DNA from: Leptolyngbya sp. Cla-17 | Lineage (GTDB): Bacteria > Cyanobacteriota > Cyanobacteriia > Leptolyngbyales > Leptolyngbyaceae | NCBI RefSeq assembly: GCF_016807185.1 | Contig: NZ_JAEVYN010000005.1 | Coordinates: forward strand, 80,071 to 144,070 | Length of the DNA stretch: 64,000 bases | Reading direction: 5' to 3' | The notes under the pieces: model-generated | What the model was told of the DNA's origin: nothing | Seen by the model: only the letters and a program-made list of their open reading frames with translations | Database searches by the model: none | Shown here: one piece after another, positions 26,451-34,944 of the stretch | Numbering within the stretch: position 1 is the stretch's first letter | How the letters are laid out: each line of letters starts with the position of its first letter | Made by a program: the position numbers and the translations under genes

Positions 26451-27980
26451 ATGGGCAACTTTTCCCGCGATACCTTTGATCCGCTCAAGCGGTATGCCAG
26501 CGTGCGCTTACAGCAGGGGGTGCCGCTAATTGATGCTGACTGGAATGAAATGGACGACATCCGCCGAACTGAGTTGCGGACGTTTATAAAATGGTTTATC
26601 GGCGATGGCATTCCTGCTAAGAGCGATGGCTCTAGGAATGACGCATTCCGCATTGCGGCAATACCTACACCAGATAGTGCAAATTTTAGGATTTTGGCGG
26701 GTGGTGGTACTGATGATTCAGGTGCAAATCGCTGTCTTGTCGATGGTGTTGAGGTTTTTATTACCCAAGACATCGAATTTAAAGCTCAACCTTTACATGA
26801 AAGTTATGCCGGATCTAATTCACCAGTGGCTCCTGATGCCACACCTGTAGATCCCAATGCTCCCAAAATTGCAGGTATTCCCACAACCGCTGGTTCCTAT
26901 CTAGTTTATTTGGATGTATGGGAATGGGAAGTTGGTGCATCAGAAGATAATGCTCACCTAGTGAATCCGGCGATTGGCGTAGAAACCTGTGTCCGTCTCA
27001 AGCGTTCTTGGATAGTGCGGGTATTCCAAGCAGGCGCAGAAAATCGCTTACCAAATCACAGTTACTATCTTTTAGCAACCATCAACCGACCAACAGATGG
27101 TGCAACAATTACCCCCGAACAGATCACTGACCAGCGGCGAACCGAACTCAACTTGTCCAAATACCTAAAAACTCCTATTTATGCACAACAAGGGTCAACA
27201 GTTATAGATAATCAAGCACTCAGCAGCATGTTTTCCCAACTACGTAATGCTCTGCGGAATCGCTTAGCAAGCCAAACCCTCTTTGTTGACGCAGCACCTT
27301 CGGATCTGGATAGAACTCTGGTTTACTTTACACTTCAAGATGTTTTTCAGATATGTACATCTGGCATTACACAAGTACTGACCAACAATGTAAGTATTTC
27401 TGATGTATTCCAGTTAATGCAAATTCTTGCTGACGCGCAAGAGAACTTTTTGAAAACGCTTGACCAACATGGAAGCCCCTCAAGTAGTGGCAAAGGGAAT
27501 TTTATAAACAGATATCGCCGCAACTTGAATTTATTAAAAGACGAAATAACAGCTTCTAGTCTAATTAACACATATTCTACTCAAAAAAACATTAGTGTTT
27601 GGCTTTTCGATGAACGTGGACGTGACGTGGCAAGTATGTTGAGGTCGCAACAAGATCGATTAGCGAGGGGCGCCGTCCAAGCGATGTACCAGAAATTTCC
27701 ATTCTTGGCTCGACGGTATGGAAGCATCGAGATGTCAAGTCTCTCAGGAGTTTTGAGGGTTCTCCTATTAAATGTTGCGCAAGCAGCCGAAGAGGAAGGA
27801 ACGAGCAGTCTCGATGCAGCTATGAATGAACTCAAAAGATCACTTAACAGTGTAGGAGATTCTCCTAGCTGGTACATTGAAGCATTAGAATTCATGAAGG
27901 CAAATCATGGTATTACGACGAGCGAATTCGTTGTAACAGCTAACTCATATTTTGACTATGCAATTAATGCTCTCAGTTGA
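26451..27980 (+). CDS. DUF6519-type eCIS accessory protein
   Basis: 509 residues; TAGGAG before the ATG. The N-terminus (FDPLKRYASVRLQQGVPLIDADWNEMDDI) is the signature of the DUF6519 family, common in eCIS and related tail-like clusters. A beta-rich segment follows (about 60-210: ...YLVYLDVWEWEV..., ...RVFQAG...NHSYYLLATINRP). The C-terminal 260 residues are helical, differ from the family's usual shorter forms, and contain no motif I recognise. It is the last gene of the operon. A fibre, fibre-adaptor or cargo-handling role is possible. Confidence 0.82.
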   Translation: MGNFSRDTFDPLKRYASVRLQQGVPLIDADWNEMDDIRRTELRTFIKWFIGDGIPAKSDGSRNDAFRIAAIPTPDSANFRILAGGGTDDSGANRCLVDGVEVFITQDIEFKAQPLHESYAGSNSPVAPDATPVDPNAPKIAGIPTTAGSYLVYLDVWEWEVGASEDNAHLVNPAIGVETCVRLKRSWIVRVFQAGAENRLPNHSYYLLATINRPTDGATITPEQITDQRRTELNLSKYLKTPIYAQQGSTVIDNQALSSMFSQLRNALRNRLASQTLFVDAAPSDLDRTLVYFTLQDVFQICTSGITQVLTNNVSISDVFQLMQILADAQENFLKTLDQHGSPSSSGKGNFINRYRRNLNLLKDEITASSLINTYSTQKNISVWLFDERGRDVASMLRSQQDRLARGAVQAMYQKFPFLARRYGSIEMSSLSGVLRVLLLNVAQAAEEEGTSSLDAAMNELKRSLNSVGDSPSWYIEALEFMKANHGITTSEFVVTANSYFDYAINALS

Positions 27981-28312
27981 CCAAGGAATCAAATTTTGCA
28001 CGTTCGGCTCACTTGCTGATGCTTCATCGTTGTCAGAAGCAGTTTGCAATGTTACTCCCGCAACTATCCATCACTCAGCCCATAACTACTGATGTTCTAA
28101 ATCAGAAGAAGCTGGTGGAGGCGACTAGTGAATTTCTTTGATAAAGACTAAATTTCAATTATTCCAGAGGCTGACCACGAGTGTGTTGCTTGAGGCGATT
28201 AAATTTAATTATGACCCTGCTTCAGTCCAAAGGATGCCCTTAAGGGGTTAGACTAAGCCACCCCATCACCGAGGCGGCTTAGTCTAACCCCAATGACGAA
28301 TTAACCCTCTAC
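27981..28312. other. Intergenic region after the eCIS operon
   Basis: 330 bases between the convergent eCIS and replication-protein genes. It holds the 16-bp hairpin listed separately. No ORF of note. Confidence 0.5.
28244..28291. terminator. Perfect 16-bp hairpin between convergent genes
   Basis: Arms GGGGTTAGACTAAGCC (28244-28259) and GGCTTAGTCTAACCCC (28276-28291) with a 16-base loop. It lies between the end of the eCIS operon and the end of the convergent replication gene, so it may terminate both. There is no poly-T run, so a Rho-independent terminator of the classical type is not certain; a protein-binding or recombination site is the alternative. Confidence 0.5.
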
Positions 28313-29950
28313 TCAGACCCCCCTTGAGGTCTCCTCCATCAGACCAAGAAACACCTGAGCCTCCGCCACCAGAATGGCATCTCCCGACTCCAACCACCGC
28401 CGCATTTTATCCACATGAGCCGGAGAAGGATGAGTAAACTGTTCCCTCTGCTGTCCATACTGCTGCCAAAGCTCCAACTGAGCCGCCCGCTTATATGCCT
28501 GCACCTCTTCCACCTCAGCCAGCTTCTGCCTGACAAACTCAACCCCCTCCCGGTTTTCTTGAGTATTACTACTTATTGCTTGAGCATTTGAGTCTCTCGC
28601 ACCGCTCAACTCCTTACCAGATGGCACATTACTGGACTTAAGCGCTAATAAGCTTGGATACTTTGGCGCGTTCCCTTCGCGCTCAATGTCTAAACCTGGG
28701 GGGTACGGGGGGTTATCCACAGGCATCAAGTATTCGGGATGCCATAAATCCTTATGCCTGTAGAGCGTCGCCCCACCGATGCCACTTGCCGTTAAAGCAC
28801 TAAACCTTGCTGTCGCCCCAATCGGTAGACTATTCGACTCCAGCATGAGCGCGATCGCCCTGCTAATCCGTCCCCGTGCTTCATCCAACTGCTGCTCATG
28901 CCAGCTTGGAGTCTCCGCTGGTCTAGAAGACCGATTCGGTTTAGCCCTCCGCCCCTTGTAGGGAAAATAACGAGTCGTGGTTTCAACCGACTGTGCCCAC
29001 TCCTCTGCCCGATGCCGAATCTCATGCTGATGTTGACAAAACTCTCGGTAGCCCGGAAGTGCCGTGGCAATCTCCACCATTTTCTCCACCAGCGCCCTGC
29101 CCTCCAGGCAATGACCATAGAGAATCTTGGCAAAGATGTACGTTCTTAACGCAATCCGTCCCAAAATCCGATTGGTTTGCCCCGTCCCACTCCAACCCGG
29201 TTCAATTTCCGCATTCAAGTCATTCAAGAACTTGTCTACTTTGCCCGATAGACTAAAGCGCCGCCGCTTTGCCGTCTTCAGCACTTGCTTCAACGCTCTA
29301 GACGTGATCCGATTGCGCCGTAGACAAAACCGCCACTGATGCACAAACTCTGCTGGAGTGCTAAAGATCGGTTCCCAATCGGAGCCAAGCAAATAAGAAC
29401 CCAACTGGAGCGGTAGTCGATGCGCCGCATACAGCGTGGGCTTGCCATCGACGAAGCCGCGATCATTGGGAAACAGTTCCAACTGACCGGGAGAGAACAC
29501 AAAGCCAGCGTTCTCCAATAGCGCTTGCACCGCCCCCGCCAACTCATAGGACTTCTGCGCCCGTTCAAACGGAAAGTAGAGATGGAGACCGCCACTGTAG
29601 GAACTGGTCACGGCAATGTAGCTCACCAGTCCCAGCATTTCCAGGGCAGCGACCAGACGCGCGATCGCGAAGGGATCATGCCGGGGATGGTAGAGACTGC
29701 CGCTATCAATATCGAACAGCAGGTAGTTGGTTTTCGGTCCAAAGCGCACCCCGTAGAGATAGCCCCCTTGCAGGATCAAGCGATCTGAGAGCGGGTGACG
29801 ACTCTCGGTCTGCCACGCTGGGGTGGCGTTGGGCTGGGGATGCTCTGCCCAGATGTAGTCATGGCGGTGAGGAAACAGCGCTAGGAAGGCATCCTCCGAT
29901 TCCGCTACCGATTGAAATTGATGGGAAGAGCGAGAGAGGGCTAGCGGCAT
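28313..29950 (-). CDS. Plasmid-type replication protein with archaeo-eukaryotic primase (PrimPol) core
   Basis: 545 residues; GGGAGG lies about 7 nt before the ATG. Residues about 60-180 carry the AEP catalytic pattern: FDID (D80, D82) and, about 40 residues later, SGGLHLYFPF with H123. A central helical region (about 200-340) and a C-terminal part with a helix-turn-helix-like stretch ('SRAIALMLESNSLPIGATARFSALTASGIGGATLYRHKDLW') follow. This combination is typical of replication initiators of cyanobacterial and other bacterial plasmids and integrated elements. Function is inferred: priming or initiation at the element's origin. Convergent with the eCIS operon. Confidence 0.8.
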   Translation of the reverse strand: MPLALSRSSHQFQSVAESEDAFLALFPHRHDYIWAEHPQPNATPAWQTESRHPLSDRLILQGGYLYGVRFGPKTNYLLFDIDSGSLYHPRHDPFAIARLVAALEMLGLVSYIAVTSSYSGGLHLYFPFERAQKSYELAGAVQALLENAGFVFSPGQLELFPNDRGFVDGKPTLYAAHRLPLQLGSYLLGSDWEPIFSTPAEFVHQWRFCLRRNRITSRALKQVLKTAKRRRFSLSGKVDKFLNDLNAEIEPGWSGTGQTNRILGRIALRTYIFAKILYGHCLEGRALVEKMVEIATALPGYREFCQHQHEIRHRAEEWAQSVETTTRYFPYKGRRAKPNRSSRPAETPSWHEQQLDEARGRISRAIALMLESNSLPIGATARFSALTASGIGGATLYRHKDLWHPEYLMPVDNPPYPPGLDIEREGNAPKYPSLLALKSSNVPSGKELSGARDSNAQAISSNTQENREGVEFVRQKLAEVEEVQAYKRAAQLELWQQYGQQREQFTHPSPAHVDKMRRWLESGDAILVAEAQVFLGLMEETSRGV

Positions 29951-30418
29951 GGGCTGCCCTCCCGATGGTCACAAAATCTTCGACGCATGATCAACTTCCT
30001 ATGTTTGAACAACAGAGGATAGGAAGCTATGCAAAAAAGTTAAACAATTCATCAAAGATGTTGCACCTTTTGACAAATTGCTACTAAAATTGGCATAGCA
30101 AAGCTGGATGACCTAACGTTGCTTTTCCTGGGCGTAGTTAGAGTCTCCGAATCCTATCCAGAACTAAATAAAGTCTTTCGCCCCTTCTGTTAGCGCAGTG
30201 GGGGTTTCGACTTTTTAAAGGGTTTTCTATGTCACGGGCTCACCTCCTGGGGGTTTCAAACAGGGAAACTTGTTGACTCATCTCCGGCTTTGACGGTTGC
30301 CAGTGATCTGTGCTGTAGAGAGTATGTCTGATCTAACCGCAGATCTGGGGAAATGCCGCACTTTTCGAGAAACTCTTTGGCAAAACGGTGTTATGGACGG
30401 CTTTACCCCTTGCCTCTT
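29951..30418. other. Intergenic region upstream of the replication gene
   Basis: 470 bases without a gene. It contains two copies of a GGGGGTTTC motif (near 30190 and 30250) and AT-rich patches, and it is where an origin for the replication protein might be expected, but I see no iteron array. Confidence 0.4.
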
Positions 30419-30629
30419 TTACAACTGCTGGTGAATCGCCTTTAAAAACTCAGTCACCGCATCAGGCTGATTGGGATATTGCATCATCAAGCGTTCCATC
30501 CAGGTTAATCAGTTTTAGCCCTGAAACATCTTCCAGAGAATAATTAATTTCTTCAAGCTGCTCCCAACTGACGTTATCAATCACTTTGGCTCGTTTGGGT
30601 TGGGATATTTGTAGAACTTGGGTGGTCAT
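30419..30629 (-). pseudogene. Decayed Uma2 (DUF820) family gene
   Basis: The minus strand from ATG 30629 gives an Uma2 N-terminus (MTTQVLQIS...NVSWEQLEEINYSLEDVSG...INLDGTL), then runs into a stop at 30462-30464. A neighbouring frame then continues with an Uma2 C-terminus (...QYPNQPDAVTEFLKAIHQQL, stop 30419-30421). The nuclease core in between is missing, so this is an internal deletion with a frameshift. It follows the small antitoxin-like gene by 15 bp. Confidence 0.75.
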
Positions 30630-30644
30630 CAGCGATCGCTCCCC

Positions 30645-30851
30645 TTACTTGCCCTTGCTAGTGGCTAGCTTTTCCTTTTCCATCTGATCCAACCGTTCTC
30701 TAATCAGCACACGAATTTTTGCCGCTAAGGGCAGTTCAGCCCATGCTGCATCATCCCTACACGATTCGATTGAATCCCGCAAATCACTAACATCCACGGG
30801 TATACGTCCTTTTTGCGCCACTGTGTCACTGACTAGAGATATGTGACTCAT
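30645..30851 (-). CDS. Small antitoxin-like protein
   Basis: 68 residues, charged and helical (DLRDSIESCRDDAAWAELPLAAKIRVLIRERLDQMEKEKLATSKGK). It precedes the decayed Uma2 gene on the same strand. Small proteins of this type often form pairs with a downstream nuclease or toxin, but I recognise no named family. Its partner is broken, so it may be an orphan. Confidence 0.55.
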   Translation of the reverse strand: MSHISLVSDTVAQKGRIPVDVSDLRDSIESCRDDAAWAELPLAAKIRVLIRERLDQMEKEKLATSKGK

Positions 30852-31060
30852 ATTCTACGCTCCATATTCAGAATAATAGCAAAAGACTCACATAGGATCT
30901 ATTTGACTCATCTAGTCTCTAGCATGTTAGCATCATTTCAGAAATCGGAACACTTTAGAAACAGCACTAGAACGCACCTGAAACGAGAGCTACTTGTTTC
31001 GGCTGTTCCGTGCGTGTTCTAATCGTTCCACCCCAGTGCCCACACCGTTCAGAGGCAACC

Positions 31061-31600
31061 ATGAAGACTTCGCTGACCAAGTTTTGCAAAGATTACTCCC
31101 TTGCCAAAACGACCGTTTTCAACCGCTGTAAAGAATTGGGCATCGACACTTCAGAAGGGGTCAGTCCTACTGATTGCGATCGCCTGCTGCATGAATTTGA
31201 CATCGCCCCATCAGACCCTGAACCTGTGCCCATCCAGACCACCGTAGAAGTGGGCAACCATCAGATTGTGCTCTCCACTCCACAGCTACCTGCTGCATTC
31301 AGTCTGGAATCATTGCGTACTGGGAAATCCATCACCTTTGAAGACCCCCTGGCAGTCGCCACCCAATTTATTGAAGTGGCAGACCAAATCAGTGATGCCA
31401 TGGAAACCGACTTAGATAATCGCAAGGCAAAGCTGAACCAGACCAGGCAAGCCAAAGACGCGATCGCCGCCAAAGCGATGGCGTTGAAGCTGCAACAGCA
31501 GCGCTATCAGGAGAAAGCCTATCGGATTGACTCTGAGCAGTCTGACCAGACCGACTCCCTCAAAGAAGCACTGGAATTGTTGCAAGCCTTGGGGAAGTAA
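31061..31600 (+). CDS. Plasmid-module protein with N-terminal helix-turn-helix-like region
   Basis: 179 residues from the ATG at 31061, preceded by AGAGG; an upstream in-frame start at 31010 has no such site. Residues 1-45 (SLTKFCKDYSLAKTTVFNRCKELGID...DCDRLLHEF) look like a DNA-binding helix-turn-helix. The middle is Pro/Val-rich, and the C-terminal 80 residues form an Ala/Gln/Lys-rich coiled-coil-like helix. This layout resembles KfrA-like or phage/plasmid accessory regulators, without a firm match. First of a run of five same-strand genes. Confidence 0.7.
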   Translation: MKTSLTKFCKDYSLAKTTVFNRCKELGIDTSEGVSPTDCDRLLHEFDIAPSDPEPVPIQTTVEVGNHQIVLSTPQLPAAFSLESLRTGKSITFEDPLAVATQFIEVADQISDAMETDLDNRKAKLNQTRQAKDAIAAKAMALKLQQQRYQEKAYRIDSEQSDQTDSLKEALELLQALGK

Positions 31601-31657
31601 CCGCTTTTCTCTGCTTAGCACTGCTGCTCTTCATCCTTGCCCCTCAAAAGAATCCGA

Positions 31658-31828
31658 ATGAAGCGACCCAAGATCAAACCACCCAAACCCGCGCCGCCGT
31701 CTTGCCCTGGGCAATTGCCGCTTTTTGATCGCGTGACCACTTTGATTATCGAAACCGACGCAGACCCCGACTACGAACGAGCCAAACAAATCTTTGCTGA
31801 GTTACTGGAGGAACCCTATGGATCTTGA
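31658..31828 (+). CDS. Small proline-rich protein
   Basis: 56 residues from the ATG at 31658 (an upstream TTG at 31637 is in frame). Basic, Pro-rich start (MKRPKIKPPKPAPPSCPGQLPLF), then a short helix (DYERAKQIFAELLEEP). It overlaps the CHAP-like gene by 11 nt. No domain recognised. Confidence 0.5.
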   Translation: MKRPKIKPPKPAPPSCPGQLPLFDRVTTLIIETDADPDYERAKQIFAELLEEPYGS

Positions 31829-32264
31829 TTTCGCAGTCGCTCTAATGATTGCCGGGTGCTTCGCGATCGCCCATCCCATCAAACCAGAACATGCCCCCAT
31901 TCAGCGCGCTCAAGCATCGACTAAAGTCTGCAACTGTGCTGAATATGTGCATCGCAAACATCTCCAAGTGCCTGATCTGAGCGAGTACACCGGGGAATTT
32001 GCAGACCACATGATCGCCGCTGGCTACCAGCAAGTTTCCCAGCCGGAAGCTGGAGCGATCGCCCGAATTCCACCGGGCACACCTGGGCTGACAGGCAACA
32101 CCGGGCATGTTGCCATCATTCAATCAGTTGATTTTGATGGAGTGCCCATCATCCACTCTGCTAACTCAGGCGGCAACCAATTTGATGCTGGATGCTCCAA
32201 CGTCGCTATGGAGCGCGATGAAAGCTATCTCAACCAAGCCGTTACCTACTGGGCAAAAAACTAA
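31818..32264 (+). CDS. CHAP-like amidase/peptidase, possibly exported
   Basis: 148 residues from the ATG at 31818, chosen because GGAGG sits 6-8 nt upstream; an ATG at 31794 in frame lacks one. A hydrophobic N-terminus (about 4-20) may be a signal or anchor. CNCAEYVHRK (C38/C40) supplies the likely nucleophile, and GNTGHVAIIQSVD plus a following IHSANSGGNQ the likely His and Asn, the order of CHAP/NlpC-type cysteine hydrolases. Such small enzymes in mobile modules may trim the cell wall for conjugation. Function is inferred. Confidence 0.7.
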   Translation: MDLDFAVALMIAGCFAIAHPIKPEHAPIQRAQASTKVCNCAEYVHRKHLQVPDLSEYTGEFADHMIAAGYQQVSQPEAGAIARIPPGTPGLTGNTGHVAIIQSVDFDGVPIIHSANSGGNQFDAGCSNVAMERDESYLNQAVTYWAKN

Positions 32265-32342
32265 GAGAGAGCGATCGCGGAACTTTGGACGGCAACGCGA
32301 TCACCCCCTACAAAAAAGCAAACCCTCACAAGGATTCACCCT

Positions 32343-32876
32343 ATGAAACTACCATTTCGCTACCGTCGCCGCCATCAGTCCACCGTCATCAAAGTTGTTT
32401 TGGGTGTGGCTCTAGTCGGCTGTGCGATCGCCTCCATCCCTGACACTCAACGCAATTTAGAACGACTCAGCCAGGTGCGAGACAGAGCCGCCGCCATCTC
32501 TACCGAACAGGAACTCAAGAAACTAGACGCTGAGAAAGTCGCTGCTGAAGCTGAAACCGCTGATATGCGCCTGATGAAAGGCTGTAGCACCTTCCTGGTA
32601 TCTGCCAGTAATACTGCCAAATTTGGCAACGTTTATCCCGGTGGAAAAGTGGTGAATCCTGCGACTGGGTTAAGCCTCGCACCGGGTTCCGTAGTCTGTG
32701 ATAACCAGGGTGGCACTGCTGTGATGGCAGATATAGGCGGCAGCGGTATCGCCATGACCGACATTGCCATTACTCAAGATTTCCAGCTCGTGCGAAAAGC
32801 GATGGACCTGCACGGCATCAACCCGCAAGCAGGCGATGGGCGCGTCGGTGGGGCGAATGCCCGACTTCAACACTAA
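32343..32876 (+). CDS. Membrane-anchored protein of unknown function, duplicated downstream
   Basis: 177 residues. Residues about 15-35 are a single N-terminal membrane segment after a basic start (RYRRRHQS). Then a charged helix (LSQVRDRAAAISTEQELKKLDAEKVAAEAETADMRL) and a compact Gly/Val-rich domain (residues 80-177, with CSTFLV, GGKVVNPATGLSLAPGSVVCDNQGGTAVM...). Common in cyanobacterial mobile modules but of unknown role. A nearly identical copy of residues 39-177 is found at 38836-39255, lacking the anchor. Confidence 0.75.
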   Translation: MKLPFRYRRRHQSTVIKVVLGVALVGCAIASIPDTQRNLERLSQVRDRAAAISTEQELKKLDAEKVAAEAETADMRLMKGCSTFLVSASNTAKFGNVYPGGKVVNPATGLSLAPGSVVCDNQGGTAVMADIGGSGIAMTDIAITQDFQLVRKAMDLHGINPQAGDGRVGGANARLQH

Positions 32877-32907
32877 TTATTCAGCCTAACTATGTGGAGC
32901 AACTCTC

Positions 32908-33468
32908 ATGACTCAAACCGCCGCCAAGCCTCCCCAGCAGATTGACCCTACTAAACAATATTTGGTATCAGCATCTCACCCAGAGCGGGGTACTTTTTGG
33001 GCTTACAAAGCCGAAGGAGAGTACGGATGGCTGCAAGCACCTTTTCAGGATCAAAAGCCCTCTTACCTCAGCCTGTCGGATATCCAGGCGATATCGGAAG
33101 GCGACACCCTTTTCAAGTGGTATCTGACCGACTCTGCAAAAACGAGCTATCCCTATCAACCCGAAAAAGCGCAAACCAAAATTTCTGAAAATATGACCCA
33201 AACCGCAGACAAATCTAAACGTAAGTTCCGAATTCGCCTTGGCAAGAATCAACAGGCTGATGCGAGCAAGCCGGAGCCAAGAGAAGAACAGAAAGAAGGC
33301 TGGAGTCCTCTTCTGCTAGTCGTTTCTCTGTTGTTGGGGTTATTGCTATTAATGGCGATCGCCTGGAACGTGCAGCCGTTTCAAGACTTCATCGTCTTGC
33401 TAGCCAATCGCATTGATTTCACCAATCTTGCTGAATTCCCGGAAGAGAGGACCGGAGCGATCGCTTGA
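32908..33468 (+). CDS. Tail-anchored membrane protein of unknown function
   Basis: 186 residues. Cytosolic part of about 130 residues with two short 'MTQTA' starts (one internal), basic patches (KSKRKFRIRLG) and a single C-terminal membrane segment about 131-155 (SPLLLVVSLLLGLLLLMAIAW). No domain recognised. Last gene of the plus-strand run 31.0-33.5 kb and followed by a terminator-like hairpin. Confidence 0.6.
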   Translation: MTQTAAKPPQQIDPTKQYLVSASHPERGTFWAYKAEGEYGWLQAPFQDQKPSYLSLSDIQAISEGDTLFKWYLTDSAKTSYPYQPEKAQTKISENMTQTADKSKRKFRIRLGKNQQADASKPEPREEQKEGWSPLLLVVSLLLGLLLLMAIAWNVQPFQDFIVLLANRIDFTNLAEFPEERTGAIA

Positions 33469-33471
33469 CCA

Positions 33472-33499
33472 TGAGATAAAACTCCTGGTTTTTATCTCA
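33472..33499. terminator. Hairpin between convergent genes
   Basis: Perfect 10-bp arms TGAGATAAAA (33472-33481) and TTTTATCTCA (33490-33499) around an 8-base loop. Between the membrane-protein gene and the convergent pyrC gene, it may stop transcription from both sides. Confidence 0.5.
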
Positions 33500-33589
33500 G
33501 GAACATATACAGTGCTACCAACTATGACGTTATAGGTTTTTTCTATACCGTCAATCTACCGCATGACAGAAGTCAGGTGGATTCTAGGG

Positions 33590-34618
33590 TCAAGCCATTT
33601 GCCAAGTCATTTCTTGACCTGCCTGCAAGGGTACAAGTGCCGATTCCGTAAATGGAACTTCATCGGGAACACGCCAAGTCGTTTTGGTTAATGTAATGTG
33701 TTCAGTGTTGCGTGGAAGTTGATAAAAATCTGGCCCATAGAAGCTGGCGAAAGCTTCAAGTTTATCAAGGGCATCGGCACTCTCAAACGCTTCTGTATAC
33801 AACTCCATCGCATGCAGAGCCGAATAGCAACCTGCACAGCCACAAGAACTTTCTTTGCTATTTCGAGGATGGGGGGCGCTATCGGTGCCTAGAAAAAACT
33901 TAGGATGACCGGAGGTTGCTGCTCGTAAAAGAGCTGATCGATGCTCCTCTCGTTTCAAAATTGGCAGGCAATAAAAATGGGGGCGAATGCCACCCTGGAA
34001 CAGGCTATTGCGGTTAAATAACAAATGTTGTGGCGTGATGGTTGCAGCGATGTTGTTTGCAGATAGGACATACTGCACCGCATCGGAGGTGGTAATGTGT
34101 TCAAGGACTACGCGCAGCCTGGGAAATCGTTGCTTGAGAGGGATCAAATGTTGCTCGATAAACACCTTCTCGAGATCGAACATATCAACATTGTGATCGG
34201 TCACTTCACCGTGCAGGAGTAAAGGCAGGTCTACCTGCTGCATTGCTTCAAAGACGCGATCACACTTGCGAATGTCCGTCACCCCAAGGGCTGAATTGGT
34301 CGTTGCCCCGGCTGGATAGTACTTGACCGCTTTGACAAACTGAGAGGCTTTCGCCGCGATGATTTCCTCGGGGTTGGTGTTGTCGGTGAGGTAGAGCGTC
34401 ATCAGGGGCTCAAACTGCTGACCCTCTGGAACTGCTGCAAGAATGCGATCGCGGTAGGCTGCTGCATCAGCGACCAAGCGTACTGGAGGCTTTAAATTTG
34501 GCATGATAATCGCGCGGGCGAACTGACGCACCGTATGCGGCAGAACCGCTTTCAATGCCGCGCCGTCGCGTAAATGGAGATGCCAGTCATCAGGTCGGGT
34601 GATCATGAGCTTTTGCAT
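33590..34618 (-). CDS. pyrC: Dihydroorotase, homodimeric type
   Basis: 342 residues. Catalyses N-carbamoyl-aspartate to dihydroorotate in pyrimidine synthesis. The metal ligands are visible: HLHLRD (H13, H15) near the N-terminus, the carbamylated-lysine segment KAVKYYPAGATTNS, then LLLHGEV, VLEHITT and FLGTDSAPH with the catalytic Asp. The length is right for the E. coli-type enzyme. A housekeeping gene among mobile genes, which argues that this part of the window is chromosomal or that the replicon has chromid character. Convergent with the 33.5-kb membrane protein gene. Confidence 0.95.
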   Translation of the reverse strand: MQKLMITRPDDWHLHLRDGAALKAVLPHTVRQFARAIIMPNLKPPVRLVADAAAYRDRILAAVPEGQQFEPLMTLYLTDNTNPEEIIAAKASQFVKAVKYYPAGATTNSALGVTDIRKCDRVFEAMQQVDLPLLLHGEVTDHNVDMFDLEKVFIEQHLIPLKQRFPRLRVVLEHITTSDAVQYVLSANNIAATITPQHLLFNRNSLFQGGIRPHFYCLPILKREEHRSALLRAATSGHPKFFLGTDSAPHPRNSKESSCGCAGCYSALHAMELYTEAFESADALDKLEAFASFYGPDFYQLPRNTEHITLTKTTWRVPDEVPFTESALVPLQAGQEMTWQMA

Positions 34619-34944
34619 GCTTCAATTATAAAACCGCTAGTGCTTTAGAAAGACGCACGCTAACAATACCTGATGGCAGCCTACAGCATTGATCGGGAAG
34701 CAGTGTTGGCAGAACAAAAACGGAGACAAATCGAGCGTGGCGGTTTCACTCGTCGTATCCGATTGCTGTGGAGTGGGACAGACTAGAGACAGAACAGTTA
34801 GAGGCAGTCTTATTGAGTCTGAAGAATCTTGCTCTTGTTAATCAGTACCGCAGCGATCGCCTTTATTAAGTTCAAAGCTACTACAAAGCGCTGAAACTTC
34901 AATTTCTTTGTCGGTCGCTATGGAACAGGAATCCATGATGAGCG
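34619..34944 (+). pseudogene. Short broken gene remnant
   Basis: Within 34672-34860 two plus-strand frames follow each other: a 38-codon start (MAAYSIDREAVLAEQKRRQIERGGFTRR...) ended by a TAG, and an overlapping frame without its own start giving ...YPIAVEWDRLETEQLEAVLLSLKNLALVNQYRSDRLY and a stop. Together they look like one short frameshifted gene. I cannot name the family. The rest of the gap to 34944 shows nothing. Confidence 0.4.

Noticed and set aside
7303..27980. Prophage interpretation of the contractile locus
   Set aside because: No capsid, portal, terminase, integrase or lysis genes, and DUF4157, DUF4255, AAA+ and DUF6519 genes are markers of eCIS rather than phage.
30180..30260. 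Possible tRNA or iterons near GGGGGTTTC motifs
   Set aside because: No cloverleaf could be drawn, and two copies are too few for an iteron array.
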